DNA of 64,000 bases, from NCBI GenBank assembly GCA_002352215.1, contig DEIB01000005.1, forward strand, positions 29,865 through 93,864, given 5' to 3'. Numbering within the stretch: position 1 is the stretch's first letter; each line of letters opens with the position of its first letter. This document shows, piece after piece, positions 8,095-16,971 of the stretch. A model generated the notes under the pieces. It saw only the letters and a program-made list of their open reading frames with translations. It did no database searches and was not told the DNA's origin. Made by a program: the position numbers and the translations under genes. This DNA comes from Chthonomonas sp. UBA2785 (GTDB taxonomy: Bacteria > Armatimonadota > Fimbriimonadia > Fimbriimonadales > Fimbriimonadaceae).

Positions 8095-8892
8095 ATGAGG
8101 GCGCGTCTCATCACCGCCTTCATTGCGATGCCTCTGGTCATCCTTGCCCTCAATGCGCCAACGGTTATTCCGTTGGCGCTTATGTGTCTCATGGCCTCCC
8201 TGCTTGCAGGAAGAGAGCTCGCCAAGCTATTTCGAACCGAAGGCGCCTCCGTCATGGCCCCCGTGGGCATCGCCATTGTAGCGGCGCTCGCCTTCTGGAT
8301 GCCCCAGGCTTCCGCCCTCGCTGTCGCCTGCGCGGCGGCCGCGGTGGGTGGTGGCGCACTCATCTACGCGGTGGCCAATCGCAAGCCCTGGCTGGGCACC
8401 TGGGCCGGCATCCTCTGGATCGGCGCTGCGTTCTTAGCTACTCTGGTGGCCCATCGCATTCCTGGGCAGGGCGACGTTTTGGGCTGGAGCTGGCGGCCGG
8501 TGCTGGCGCTCTTTTTCCCGCTCTGGGCCGGGGATTCGGCGGCGCTGTTCTTCGGCAAGCGTTACGGTAAGCGCCCCGTGTGGCCCGAACTCTCCCCCAA
8601 CAAGACGTGGGAAGGCTTCTTTGCGCAGTTCATCGCGAGTGTGGTGGTCGGGGCGGCGTTTGCCCCGCTCTGGACCCTTAGCTACTGGCAGGGAGCCCTC
8701 ATTGGCCTCGTCGCCGGTTTGCTCGGCCCCACCGGCGACTTCCTGCAGAGTTACGCGAAACGCAGCGTGGGACTCAAAGACACCGGCGATTTGCTTCCTG
8801 GCCACGGTGGCCTGCTCGATCGGCTGGATTCCTTCTTCCTCACCGCCCCCGTGGTGGCGCTGCTTCTCGTGCTCTTCCGGGGCGGATTCTAA
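8095..8892 (+). CDS. cdsA: Phosphatidate cytidylyltransferase CdsA
   Basis: An integral membrane enzyme of 265 residues that makes CDP-diacylglycerol from phosphatidate and CTP, the branch point of phospholipid synthesis. The family signature is complete near the C-terminus: SYAKRSVGLKDTGDLLPGHG followed by GLLDRLD. About seven hydrophobic helices precede it. Length is normal. An AGG lies close to the ATG. The ABC ATPase gene starts two bases after its stop. Confidence 0.95.
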   Translation: MRARLITAFIAMPLVILALNAPTVIPLALMCLMASLLAGRELAKLFRTEGASVMAPVGIAIVAALAFWMPQASALAVACAAAAVGGGALIYAVANRKPWLGTWAGILWIGAAFLATLVAHRIPGQGDVLGWSWRPVLALFFPLWAGDSAALFFGKRYGKRPVWPELSPNKTWEGFFAQFIASVVVGAAFAPLWTLSYWQGALIGLVAGLLGPTGDFLQSYAKRSVGLKDTGDLLPGHGGLLDRLDSFFLTAPVVALLLVLFRGGF

Positions 8893-8894
8893 TC

Positions 8895-9902
8895 GTGTAC
8901 GCGATTGAAACAGAGAATCTCCGCAAGGAGTTCGTCAGCCCGGTGCGCCAGCCTGGTCTTAAGGGCGCGATCAAAGGGCTTGTTTCACGTGAAACAAAAC
9001 GCAGCGTCGCGGTGGAATCCTTCAGCATCCAGGTTCAAGAAGGGGAGTTCGTCGGCTTCCTTGGCCCCAACGGGGCGGGCAAAACCACCACCATCAAGAT
9101 GCTCACGGGCATCCTCTATCCCACCAGCGGCACCGCCCGCGTCCTGGGTGAAGTGCCCTTTGAACGCAAGTCCGAACTCCTCCGCCAAATCGCCCTGGTG
9201 ATGGGCAACCGGCAACAACTGTGGTGGGATCTCCCCGCCCGGGAGTCGTTCGCGGTCCTCAAGGAGGTTTACGATGTCCCCGCGGCAACCTTCAACAAGC
9301 GCGTGGATCGCCTGATTGCCGACCTCGACCTGAGCGACAAAGTAGATACCCAGGTGCGCAAACTCAGCCTGGGCGAGCGCATGAAGTGCGAACTCGTCGC
9401 CGCCCTGCTGCACGGACCCCGCGTGGTGTTCCTCGATGAGCCCACCATCGGCCTCGATGTCATCAGCCAGCAGCGCATCCGCCAGTTCCTTAAGGAATTC
9501 AATGAGGAGGAAGGCTGCACCGTCGTCCTCACGAGCCACTATATGCAGGATGTCGAAGAGCTGTGCGAGCGGGTGGTGGTCATCAACCACGGCAACCAAG
9601 TCTTTGATGGCACCCTGGCCGACCTACGCTCTCAGTACTCGCCCGAGCGCCGCCTCCGCGTCACCTTCACCGAGTCCCCCGAAACCAATCAGCTCCCTGC
9701 ACAAGCAAAGGTGCTCGAGCAGAACTCCGCCCAGTGGGTGCTCAGCCTGCCCGCCGATGCCGTCGCGCCTATCACGAGCGAGATCCTCCAGAACTTCGCC
9801 GTCGCCGACCTCAGCCTCGAAGAAGCCGACGTGGAAGACGCTCTCCGTGCCCTCTTTGCGGAAGGCCCGGGGGCTGTTTCACGTGAAACACCCGCACGGT
9901 AA
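8895..9902 (+). CDS. ABC-2 type transporter ATP-binding protein carrying two parS sites in its gene
   Basis: A 335-residue ATPase with Walker A (GPNGAGKTT), ABC signature (LSLGERMKCE), Walker B (VVFLDEPTIGLD) and the H-loop (VVLTSHYMQD). A C-terminal region of about 80 residues follows the nucleotide-binding domain. It resembles ABC-2 exporters of drugs, lipids or polysaccharides. No permease gene is adjacent (cdsA before, valS after), so its partner is unknown. The gene holds two perfect 16-base ParB-box palindromes, near its start and at its very end. Both are read in the same frame and encode V-S-R-E-T, so these residues may be there for DNA rather than protein function. GTG at 8895 is the start; the ribosome-binding site is weak and coupling with cdsA is likely. 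Confidence 0.9.
   Translation: MYAIETENLRKEFVSPVRQPGLKGAIKGLVSRETKRSVAVESFSIQVQEGEFVGFLGPNGAGKTTTIKMLTGILYPTSGTARVLGEVPFERKSELLRQIALVMGNRQQLWWDLPARESFAVLKEVYDVPAATFNKRVDRLIADLDLSDKVDTQVRKLSLGERMKCELVAALLHGPRVVFLDEPTIGLDVISQQRIRQFLKEFNEEEGCTVVLTSHYMQDVEELCERVVVINHGNQVFDGTLADLRSQYSPERRLRVTFTESPETNQLPAQAKVLEQNSAQWVLSLPADAVAPITSEILQNFAVADLSLEEADVEDALRALFAEGPGAVSRETPAR
8980..8997. promoter_or_regulatory. parS site 1 (ParB-binding palindrome)
   Basis: The core TGTTTCACGTGAAACA at 8981-8996 matches the conserved bacterial parS consensus exactly, and one further base on each side extends the palindrome to 18. ParB/Spo0J loads at such sites for chromosome segregation, and they usually lie near the replication origin. 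Confidence 0.9.
9875..9890. promoter_or_regulatory. parS site 2 (ParB-binding palindrome)
   Basis: A second exact TGTTTCACGTGAAACA, 894 bases from the first, in the last codons of the ABC ATPase gene. Two exact copies in one gene make chance very unlikely. Confidence 0.9.
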
Positions 9903-9935
9903 ACTCACCTTCGTCTCTAAGACACAGAGGCTAAG

Positions 9936-12539
9936 ATGAATACGACGGGTATTGAAGGAGGCTATCAGGCCTCCGAAATTGAAACGCGCTGGCGTCTCGC
10001 ATGGGAAGACGCTCACCTCTCCTCCGCTCCGGCCTCCCCGGATCCGGACCGCACCTACTGCATCACCATTCCGCCGCCCAACGTCACGGGTTCGCTGCAC
10101 ATGGGCCACGCCCTGTGCTACAGCATCCAAGACCTGCTCGGCCGGTTCCACAAGATGCTCGGCTACGATGTTCTCATCCTCCCTGGCCTGGACCACGCGG
10201 GCATTGCCACCCAAAGCGTGGTGGATAAGCAACTGAAGAAGGAAGGCAGCAGCGCCTTTGCGCTGGGCCGCGAGGAGTTTCTTAAGCGGGTGTGGCAGTG
10301 GCGCGAGGAAAGCGGCGGCACCATTCTCAGCCAGTTCCGCCAGCTGGGGTGCAGCTTCGATTGGTCGCGTGAGCGGTTCACGCTGGACGAGAAGTACGCC
10401 CAGGCGGTGCTCAAGGTTTTCATTGATTGGTTCGAACGCGGGCTGATCTACAAGGGGCTACGCGTCGTGAATTGGGACCCCGTCCTCAAGACCAGCGTCA
10501 GCGATATCGAAACCGAACGCAAGGTGGTGAAGGGCAAGCTCTATCACATCCGCTACCCGTTTGCCGATGGCTCGGGTGAGGTCATCATTGCCACCACCCG
10601 CCCGGAAACCATGCTCGCCGACGTGGCCGTGGCCGTCCACCCGCGCGACGATCGCTACAAGGGTAAGGTTGGCAAGACCATTACCCTGCCGCTGGTGGGC
10701 CGCGAGATTCCCTTGCTGGCCGATATCTATCCGGACCCCGAGTTCGGCACCGGCGCGGTCAAGATCACCCCGGGCCACGATGCCAACGACTTCGAAGTGG
10801 GCGCCCGTCACAACCTGGAAACCCTCGTCATCCTGGATGAGACCGGGAAGGTGAACTTTGAGGGGCCGTACCACGGACTCGACCGGGCCGAAGCCCGTCG
10901 CCGCATCGTGGAAGACCTGGAAGCCCAAGGATTCCTCGAGAAAATCGAAGATCACGAGGTCGCCCTGGTGGTCAGCCAGCGTAGCGGTGAAGCCGTGGAA
11001 CCCATGGCCAGCGAGCAGTGGTTTGTGCGGCAATCTGAACTCGCCGGGCCCGCCCTCAAGGCCAGTCAGGCCGACCAGATGGCCTTCGTGCCCGAGCGGT
11101 ACAAGGAAGAGTTCGAAGATTGGCTCGCCAACATCAAGGATTGGTGCATCAGCCGCCAACTGTGGTGGGGTCACCGGATTCCGGTGTATTACACCGCCGA
11201 CGGCAAGGCCGTGGCGGCCCTCAACCAAGCGGAAGCGGAAGCCAAGGCCGGCGCGCCCATCGTCCGGCAAGACGATGACGTGCTGGATACGTGGTTCAGT
11301 AGCGGCCTGTGGCCGTTTGCGACCCTCGGTTGGCCGGAAGAAACCCCCGAACTCAAGGCGTACTACCCCAGTAACGTCCTGGTCACCAGCCGCGACATCC
11401 TCTACCTGTGGGTCGCCCGCATGGCGATGATGGGCATGGACTTTATGAAGGAGCGCCCGTTCCGGGACGTGTTCATCTACGCCACCATCCTCACCAAGGA
11501 CGGCAAGCGAATGAGCAAGAGCCTCGGCACCGGCGTTGACCCCGTGGATGTGATCAACACCAAGGGGGCCGATGCCTTGCGCTTTGCGCTCATGGGCCAG
11601 ACCGGCCACAACCAGAGCATCCGGTACGACGAAGCCAAGGTGGCGGAGTGCGCGCACTTCTGCAATAAGATCTGGAACGCCGCCCGCTTTGTGCTGATGA
11701 ACGCCGAGGGCGCCACGCCCCGCCTGGCCGAAACTCTGCCCACGGTGGACCGCTGGATTCTCACCCGGCTCGCCCGCTGCGCCGCCACCGTCACCGAGTC
11801 CATCCGCACCTACAACCTGCAGGTGGGGGCGGAGGCGCTGGAGAACTTCTTCTGGTCGGAATACGCCGACTGGTACATCGAGGTCAGCAAGCCGCGCCTG
11901 GCCGACCCCGCCCAACGGGACGAGGTGCTGGGCGTGCTGATGCACGTGTTTGAGGTGTTCCTTAAGCTATTGCACCCGTTCATGCCGTTCATTACCGAAG
12001 AGTTGTCTCAGCGCATGCCCTTCGCGAATCGCCAGGACTTCTTGGTGCAAGCGGCCTGGCCGGATGTCTCCGCGATGAAGGTGGATGGGGCCGCCGAAGC
12101 CACGGTGGAACGTTGGATTGCTCTGGTGCGCAGCGTTCGCGCCCTGCGCGCTGAGGCCAGCCTGCCTGCCATGCGGACTCTGCCCGCGCTTTACGTCGAG
12201 GCTGACCTGGAAGGCGGCGAGGAGTTTGTGCGTAGCCAAGCGTGGTTCACCGAATTGCGCCGTGGCCGGCCGGAGGGCGCGTTCCTCACCACCACCAGCG
12301 GCAACGCCGACGCCCACCTCCCCATCGAGGGTCTCATTGACCCGGTGGCGGAACGGGAGCGCATCAGCAAGGAAGACGCCAAGCTCGCGGAGGAGTTGGA
12401 ACGGCTGGAAGCCCGGCTGGCCAACCCGCAATTCGCCGAGCGGGCCAAGCCGGAAGTGGTCGCCCGGGAACGCGCCCGCGTGGATGAGATCCAGGGGCTA
12501 CGCGCTAAGCTGGCCGCCCGTATGGCCATCTTCAGCTAA
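9936..12539 (+). CDS. valS: Valine-tRNA ligase
   Basis: A full-length 867-residue class I aminoacyl-tRNA synthetase that charges tRNA-Val. The HIGH-type motif is in NVTGSLHMGHAL (about residue 50), the KMSKS loop in DGKRMSKSLGTG, and the editing domain includes ATTRPETMLADVAVAVHP. The C-terminal arm (VAERERISKEDAKLAEELER) is the ValRS-specific coiled coil. AGAGG precedes the ATG by six bases. Its end lies three bases from the end of the convergent comEC-type gene. Confidence 0.98.
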   Translation: MNTTGIEGGYQASEIETRWRLAWEDAHLSSAPASPDPDRTYCITIPPPNVTGSLHMGHALCYSIQDLLGRFHKMLGYDVLILPGLDHAGIATQSVVDKQLKKEGSSAFALGREEFLKRVWQWREESGGTILSQFRQLGCSFDWSRERFTLDEKYAQAVLKVFIDWFERGLIYKGLRVVNWDPVLKTSVSDIETERKVVKGKLYHIRYPFADGSGEVIIATTRPETMLADVAVAVHPRDDRYKGKVGKTITLPLVGREIPLLADIYPDPEFGTGAVKITPGHDANDFEVGARHNLETLVILDETGKVNFEGPYHGLDRAEARRRIVEDLEAQGFLEKIEDHEVALVVSQRSGEAVEPMASEQWFVRQSELAGPALKASQADQMAFVPERYKEEFEDWLANIKDWCISRQLWWGHRIPVYYTADGKAVAALNQAEAEAKAGAPIVRQDDDVLDTWFSSGLWPFATLGWPEETPELKAYYPSNVLVTSRDILYLWVARMAMMGMDFMKERPFRDVFIYATILTKDGKRMSKSLGTGVDPVDVINTKGADALRFALMGQTGHNQSIRYDEAKVAECAHFCNKIWNAARFVLMNAEGATPRLAETLPTVDRWILTRLARCAATVTESIRTYNLQVGAEALENFFWSEYADWYIEVSKPRLADPAQRDEVLGVLMHVFEVFLKLLHPFMPFITEELSQRMPFANRQDFLVQAAWPDVSAMKVDGAAEATVERWIALVRSVRALRAEASLPAMRTLPALYVEADLEGGEEFVRSQAWFTELRRGRPEGAFLTTTSGNADAHLPIEGLIDPVAERERISKEDAKLAEELERLEARLANPQFAERAKPEVVARERARVDEIQGLRAKLAARMAIFS

Positions 12540-12542
12540 GGG

Positions 12543-13340
12543 CTAGGGTGAATCGGTAAAGGTGCCGTCGCGGTCGGTGCGCCAAATGCGCGCGCCGATC
12601 GCTTCGGCCCTCTCGAGAGCCCCCGGAGCCGGGTGGCCATACGAATTGCCCCGTCCGGCCGAGAACACCACCCACTGCGGGCTGGTCCGCTTCAATAGCA
12701 CCGGATTGAGCGACGTGTCTGCCCCGTGGTGCCCCGCCAGCACAATGCTCGTGGGCTCGAGAAAGGCCGGCGGCAGCCTCAATTCACTCCCCGCGGGCAG
12801 GTCGCCGGTAATCAAGAACGACACTTCGTCGAGTTCGCCCCGCACGGCCACGGAACGTTCGTTGTCACTGCCTTCCCAGGGCGGCGCATAGAGATCCACC
12901 GCCCACGCCCCCCACTTCACCTGGCTTTGCCCCGTCAGCCAGCGCACCGGGGCCACCTTCCCCCAGTCGCCGGTGTCAGGGTGCGCGCGGAACACCTCAT
13001 TCGCCCATATCTCACGAACGGGATAGTCACGCGCCAGTGCGTTGAGTGCCCCCGCATGGTCGGCATCGGGGTGAGTAATCACGATCAAATCAATCACCGC
13101 GACCCCCTTCTGCCGGAGTTCTTGACTTAGTGCGCGCGGCGATAAAGCCTCATCAAAGGGCGGCGGGCCGGTATCCACCAGCACGGTCACCCCCTGAGAC
13201 TGGATGAGCGTGGCGTGGCCTTGCCCCACCGCCAGCATAGACACTCGCTCCGGCTTCGCCGTCCCGTCAATCCCCAGGTTCGCCACCCACGCCAGGGTCA
13301 CCCCCAAGGGCACCCACAAGAGGCTACGGTTCGACTTCAC
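12543..13340 (-). CDS. ComEC-type metallo-beta-lactamase domain protein, separate gene
   Basis: A 265-residue protein matching the C-terminal beta-lactamase-like domain of ComEC/Rec2. It has the metal motif THPDADHAG, a GDLPAGSE segment, the later AGHHGA and an N-terminal hydrophobic segment. In most bacteria this domain is part of one large ComEC protein; in recent work it is the likely nuclease that degrades one strand of incoming DNA. Here it is encoded separately and overlaps the membrane gene by 17 bases in a different frame (13324-13340). The overlap implies coupled translation, so the two probably form one complex. Confidence 0.88.
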   Translation of the reverse strand: MKSNRSLLWVPLGVTLAWVANLGIDGTAKPERVSMLAVGQGHATLIQSQGVTVLVDTGPPPFDEALSPRALSQELRQKGVAVIDLIVITHPDADHAGALNALARDYPVREIWANEVFRAHPDTGDWGKVAPVRWLTGQSQVKWGAWAVDLYAPPWEGSDNERSVAVRGELDEVSFLITGDLPAGSELRLPPAFLEPTSIVLAGHHGADTSLNPVLLKRTSPQWVVFSAGRGNSYGHPAPGALERAEAIGARIWRTDRDGTFTDSP

Positions 13341-14628
13341 GTGGCCTCCACAGGGTCAGCCAGGCTAGCCACAGCAACCCGATCCACACCGGATGGAACG
13401 CGGGCACCATGATCTGGGCGCCGGGGGCATCCGCCGCCGCGTGCACCACCATGCGCATATAGGCGGCCAGCCCATCAATCAAGAATCCCACCGGGAGCCC
13501 CACCGCCCCCGCCAGAGCGAGCACCATAGTCGCGGAAACCGCCGGCAGCACCAACAAGTTCGCGGGCAGCCCCCATAGCGGCAAGGTGCCAAAGTGGTAG
13601 GCAATCAGCGGAAGCGTGCCCAAAGAAGCCAGCAAGGTCGCCTTCAGCGCCCCCCGCCAGCCGTTCTCATCGTTCATCCCCAGCATCAGGCCCCCGACGG
13701 CGGCCATGCTCAGCTGGTAGCCCAAGTCCGCCACCCCGGCCGGGCTCGAAAACCACCCCACAAACCCCGCCAACGCCCACGCGGAAGGGCCATCAAACTG
13801 CTGCCGGAGGGGAAACGCCGCCCCCCACACCGCCGCCATCAGCAGAGCTCGGACGATCGAAGGACGGCCCCCCACCGCCACCGCGAAGGCCACCAAAACC
13901 ACGCCAATCAGCAGCATTCGCACCCCATAGGGCACGGGCAAACGGCGGAAAAGCAGCATCATCCCCGCCGCCAAAAACATGATGTGCATGCCGCTAGCAC
14001 TGACCACGTGGTAGGTACCACTCTTGCGCAACGCCTGCGCATCCGCGGGCGATAAAGCCGTCGTTTCGTTAAAGCAAAGTGCCCGCACCAAGCCCTGCGT
14101 GCTGGGGTGCAAGGCCTTCTCCGCCCACGCCGCAAAGCGTCGGCGGACCACCTCAGGTCCCGCCCGCCAAGAGGGCGCCTCACGCACTTCCGTCCAAGAT
14201 TTCACCGAAAGGCGACCGATTTCCCCCGATGATCCATCAAACCCCTCGGCCATAGGAGAGAGACGACCCTCCACTCGCACCACCGAGCCCGGCCACATAT
14301 TCGTACCGCGACCTAACCGATAGGTACCCTCAGCAGTCACCAAAGTCAAGGGGTCGCCCGCCCCCTGCACAACCCCTTCTCGCACCACCACCGAAGGCTC
14401 AAAAAAGGGTGCCTTCTCAAACTCCACCCGGCCCACGCCACCCCACAGGCAGCCCGCCAGCACCCACACCCAGAGCCAGCCGCGCTGCATCACCACCAGC
14501 GCTACCAAGGGCACCAACAAGAGCAAGGACGCCCAGACTTCACCGGACCACGCTACGGCCAGGGCCGCCACAAAGGCCACCACCAGGGGGCGCATCGCCA
14601 GTTCCTTGACCATGCGCTCCCTCGTCAT
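13324..14628 (-). CDS. comEC: ComEC/Rec2 competence membrane channel, lacking the metallo-beta-lactamase domain
   Basis: A 434-residue polytopic membrane protein. It has two N-terminal helices, a soluble OB-like segment (PLTLVTAEGTYRLGRG, GSVVRVEGRLSP) and then the ComEC competence domain with the conserved HVVSASGMHIMFL and GGRPSIVRALLMA motifs. It would form the inner-membrane channel for DNA uptake in transformation. The usual C-terminal metallo-beta-lactamase domain is on the next gene. ATG at 14628 follows the dciA stop by two bases; an internal ATG at 14613 with GAGGG just upstream is also possible. Confidence 0.88.
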   Translation of the reverse strand: MTRERMVKELAMRPLVVAFVAALAVAWSGEVWASLLLLVPLVALVVMQRGWLWVWVLAGCLWGGVGRVEFEKAPFFEPSVVVREGVVQGAGDPLTLVTAEGTYRLGRGTNMWPGSVVRVEGRLSPMAEGFDGSSGEIGRLSVKSWTEVREAPSWRAGPEVVRRRFAAWAEKALHPSTQGLVRALCFNETTALSPADAQALRKSGTYHVVSASGMHIMFLAAGMMLLFRRLPVPYGVRMLLIGVVLVAFAVAVGGRPSIVRALLMAAVWGAAFPLRQQFDGPSAWALAGFVGWFSSPAGVADLGYQLSMAAVGGLMLGMNDENGWRGALKATLLASLGTLPLIAYHFGTLPLWGLPANLLVLPAVSATMVLALAGAVGLPVGFLIDGLAAYMRMVVHAAADAPGAQIMVPAFHPVWIGLLWLAWLTLWRPREVEP

Positions 14629-14630
14629 GA

Positions 14631-14942
14631 CTAGCCTTGGCCAGGGTCCGGGCGGCGGGGGGCGCGCGTGGTCGTCCGCAGTTCGGTAAAGACGGGCGTA
14701 TCAAACCGCGCGTTCAAAAAGCGCAGAATCTCCGGCGCCCGCAGCCTCAATTCCGCCGCCGCCGGGGGTTCTTGGCAGCTCAGCCACAGCACGCCGTCGT
14801 CAAAGTCACACACTTCCGCCATGCTGGCCAGGGGTTCGCCCACGGCTTCGCCCCAGTGCCGGGCGGCGGCCAGGGCCTTCACCTTCTGCACAATCCGGGG
14901 TCGGCGCAGGGCCGCCATCAGCAGTTCATCCACGGATTTCAT
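14631..14942 (-). CDS. dciA: DUF721/DciA-like protein
   Basis: A 103-residue protein of the DUF721 family. Characterised members (DciA) load the replicative helicase DnaB in bacteria that lack DnaC or DnaI. The core pattern is seen: ARHWGEAVGEPLASMAEVCDF, then GVLWLSCQEPPAAAELRLRAPEIL. It overlaps the recF end by 17 bases and sits between recF and comEC, and recF-DUF721 adjacency is common in several phyla. The function is inferred from the family. Confidence 0.82.
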   Translation of the reverse strand: MKSVDELLMAALRRPRIVQKVKALAAARHWGEAVGEPLASMAEVCDFDDGVLWLSCQEPPAAAELRLRAPEILRFLNARFDTPVFTELRTTTRAPRRPDPGQG

Positions 14943-16023
14943 CGCGTGTGACCACCCCCGAATCTACCCAGTAGAGCGCCTGCGCCGAAATCAACGCCGA
15001 CCCCGCCAATTCCGGCTCCGTCCCGGTCAGGATCACTTGGCCGCCCGGTTGCGAAGCCCACTCCGCCAGGCATGCCCTCCGTTGGGCGTCCAGATCGCTA
15101 AAGACGTCGTCCAGCAGCAGCAGGGGCCACTCACCCCGCCTCGCGGCCATCAGGGCCCGGGTGGCCATTTTCACGGCAATCACGGCGGTGCGCTGCTGGC
15201 CCTGGCTGCCGTATTTGCGCCCGTCCACGCCCGCCACCTCAATCGCCATATCATCCCGGTGCGGCCCTCGCGTGCTTATCCGGCGTTCCCGGTCGCGGCG
15301 GCGGTTCAGCGCGTAGTCTTCCCGCGCCCCTTCCGCGTCCATCCACTCCTCGTGGGGCAGATACTCCACGTGCAAGGTTTCGCCGGGGGCCAGCGTGGCG
15401 TAAGCGTCCCGTGCCAAGGGAGCCAGCTCTGTCACCCACTGCGCCCGCGCCTGCCGCAGGCCCGCCCCCGCTTCGGCCATGGCCTCTTCGTAGGTCGCCA
15501 GCAGGTCGTCGCTCACCCACTCCTCCTGCCTCAGCAGGGCGTTGCGCTCCTTCAGGTTCTTCTTGTACACCGTCAGGTCGCGCAGGTAGGCCGGAGACAC
15601 CTGCGAAATCTCCAGGTCCAGGTACATGCGTCGGTCGGCCGGCTCCCCGGTCACCAGGCTCAAATCCTGCGCCGAAAACGCCACCACCGGCATCCGTCCA
15701 ATCAGGTCACTGGCTCGGCGCTGGCCCAGCCCGTTCAGATACGCCATCTTCCGTGACCCTCGCCGCAAGGTCACCGCCAGTTCTGTGCCCCCGGTCAGGG
15801 TGCCTTCCACCCGCGCCCCATCTTGGCCCAGCTGGATCGCATCGTTCTCCGTCCCCGCCCTTAGCAGGCGCCCGGTCGAGAGTAGATGGATCCCCTCCAG
15901 CACGGTCGTCTTCCCCTGGCCGTTCTTCCCAACGATCAAAGTTAATCCCTGCGCCGGGCTAATTTCTGCCTCCGTCAACCGTCTGAGATTACGGAGCACC
16001 AACCGTTCCAAGTATCCGGTCAT
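14926..16023 (-). CDS. recF: DNA replication and repair protein RecF
   Basis: A 365-residue SMC-like ATPase that helps load RecA at gaps. Walker A is GKNGQGKT (about residues 33-40), the ABC-type signature region is GRKYGSQGQQRTAVIAVKMA, and Walker B is PLLLLDDVFSDLD. Length is typical. The ATG is preceded by GGGGGA and GGGAG. In many genomes recF lies beside dnaA, dnaN or gyrB; here it heads a recF-dciA-comEC operon. Confidence 0.97.
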   Translation of the reverse strand: MTGYLERLVLRNLRRLTEAEISPAQGLTLIVGKNGQGKTTVLEGIHLLSTGRLLRAGTENDAIQLGQDGARVEGTLTGGTELAVTLRRGSRKMAYLNGLGQRRASDLIGRMPVVAFSAQDLSLVTGEPADRRMYLDLEISQVSPAYLRDLTVYKKNLKERNALLRQEEWVSDDLLATYEEAMAEAGAGLRQARAQWVTELAPLARDAYATLAPGETLHVEYLPHEEWMDAEGAREDYALNRRRDRERRISTRGPHRDDMAIEVAGVDGRKYGSQGQQRTAVIAVKMATRALMAARRGEWPLLLLDDVFSDLDAQRRACLAEWASQPGGQVILTGTEPELAGSALISAQALYWVDSGVVTRDEIRG

Positions 16024-16220
16024 TCCCCCGGCTCCCTCTCTTGTTTCAAAGAAAGAGAAGAGAGAATCTCTTGTTGCTTATTAAGCTTTGGATTGCGGGG
16101 ACAACCCCCTCTTTGAACCCAATCCGCGAGCAACCTAGCCGGGGACATCCTGGGGATAAGACGGGAAAACCTCTGTCCCTTCACTTTCCCCATGGCAAGG
16201 GTGGAAAACCTCCCCACGGC
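16024..16220. other. Intergenic region upstream of recF
   Basis: 197 bases, more AT-rich than the flanks. A possible minus-strand promoter (TTGTCC, 15-16 bases, TAATAA) and short palindromes (AAGAGA/TCTCTT, GCTTATTAAGC) are visible. I looked for DnaA boxes and found only a weak TTATCCCCA, so I do not call an origin here. Confidence 0.4.
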
Positions 16221-16964
16221 TTACACCAGGTGATGAATGCGCGAGAAGCGCATCACCACGGCTTCCATCATCAGGATGGGATGGACATTGGCAAAGGCCG
16301 GCACCTGGTGCCGCTCGGCAAAGGGCACCCACAGGTCTTGGATGGACCGAGACTGCTCTTCCGCCGGGAGATAAGGGAATCGATCGCACAGCCGCTTCAT
16401 CGCGAAGTACTCCTCCAGGGTCATGTTCGGCAGCTCGGCCAGGTACTGCTCAAAGTGGTGCGTGCCGTAGCGGTGCGGGGCGGCGGCAAAGTTGGTGCTC
16501 ACTTTGGGCTCCACCACCACCATCGTGCCCGCCACCATGTCGCCCAGGCGTTGCGCCCTCTGGTTGGCCAGGATGCCGGTTACCCCGGCAATGTAGACCC
16601 CCGGCAAAAAGTCGGCAATCCGAAGCAGGTTCCGCATCCATGCCTGGCGCACGGTAATGGGGGTGCCGTCCGCACTAATCACCCGAATGTTCAGCCCCTT
16701 CTTGCCCAGGGTTTGGCCTTGGAACTTGGCCTCGCAGATGGCGAAGTAACCGAAAAACGCAAACGCCGAAAGGAAAGAAGCCAGGGCCATGGCAAACTCC
16801 GGCAAGTACATAAAGAAGAGGAATGCCAGATAGGTGGCCATGGTATTGATCCCCACGAGGATCATGAGGTCCACCAAATGCGCCCACATCCGGCGGGAGA
16901 TAGGCGCCAGCCGGAACGAGAGCAGGGTCTTCTCGGGAGAGAGAATCAAATGCTCCTGGGTCAC
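16221..16964 (-). CDS. RDD family membrane protein
   Basis: A 247-residue protein with an RDD domain: the signature RMWAHLVDLMILVGINT starts the first helix, a second helix follows (FAFFGYFAICEAKFQGQTLGKK), and RQAWMRNLLRIADFLPG leads into a third segment. RDD proteins are small membrane proteins, some proposed to be ion transporters. About 100 soluble residues follow (GTHHFEQYLAELPNMTLEEY). GTG at 16964 is chosen because the RDD protein begins there (VTQEHLILSPEK). A TAGCAT box ends seven bases before it, which suggests a leaderless transcript. It is divergent from the DUF58 gene with only 30 bases between starts; RDD and DUF58 genes are often neighbours. Confidence 0.85.
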   Translation of the reverse strand: MTQEHLILSPEKTLLSFRLAPISRRMWAHLVDLMILVGINTMATYLAFLFFMYLPEFAMALASFLSAFAFFGYFAICEAKFQGQTLGKKGLNIRVISADGTPITVRQAWMRNLLRIADFLPGVYIAGVTGILANQRAQRLGDMVAGTMVVVEPKVSTNFAAAPHRYGTHHFEQYLAELPNMTLEEYFAMKRLCDRFPYLPAEEQSRSIQDLWVPFAERHQVPAFANVHPILMMEAVVMRFSRIHHLV

Positions 16965-16971
16965 GAGTAAG

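Noticed and set aside
16024..16220. Replication origin upstream of recF
   Set aside because: AT-richer and next to recF, but no cluster of DnaA boxes; only one weak match.
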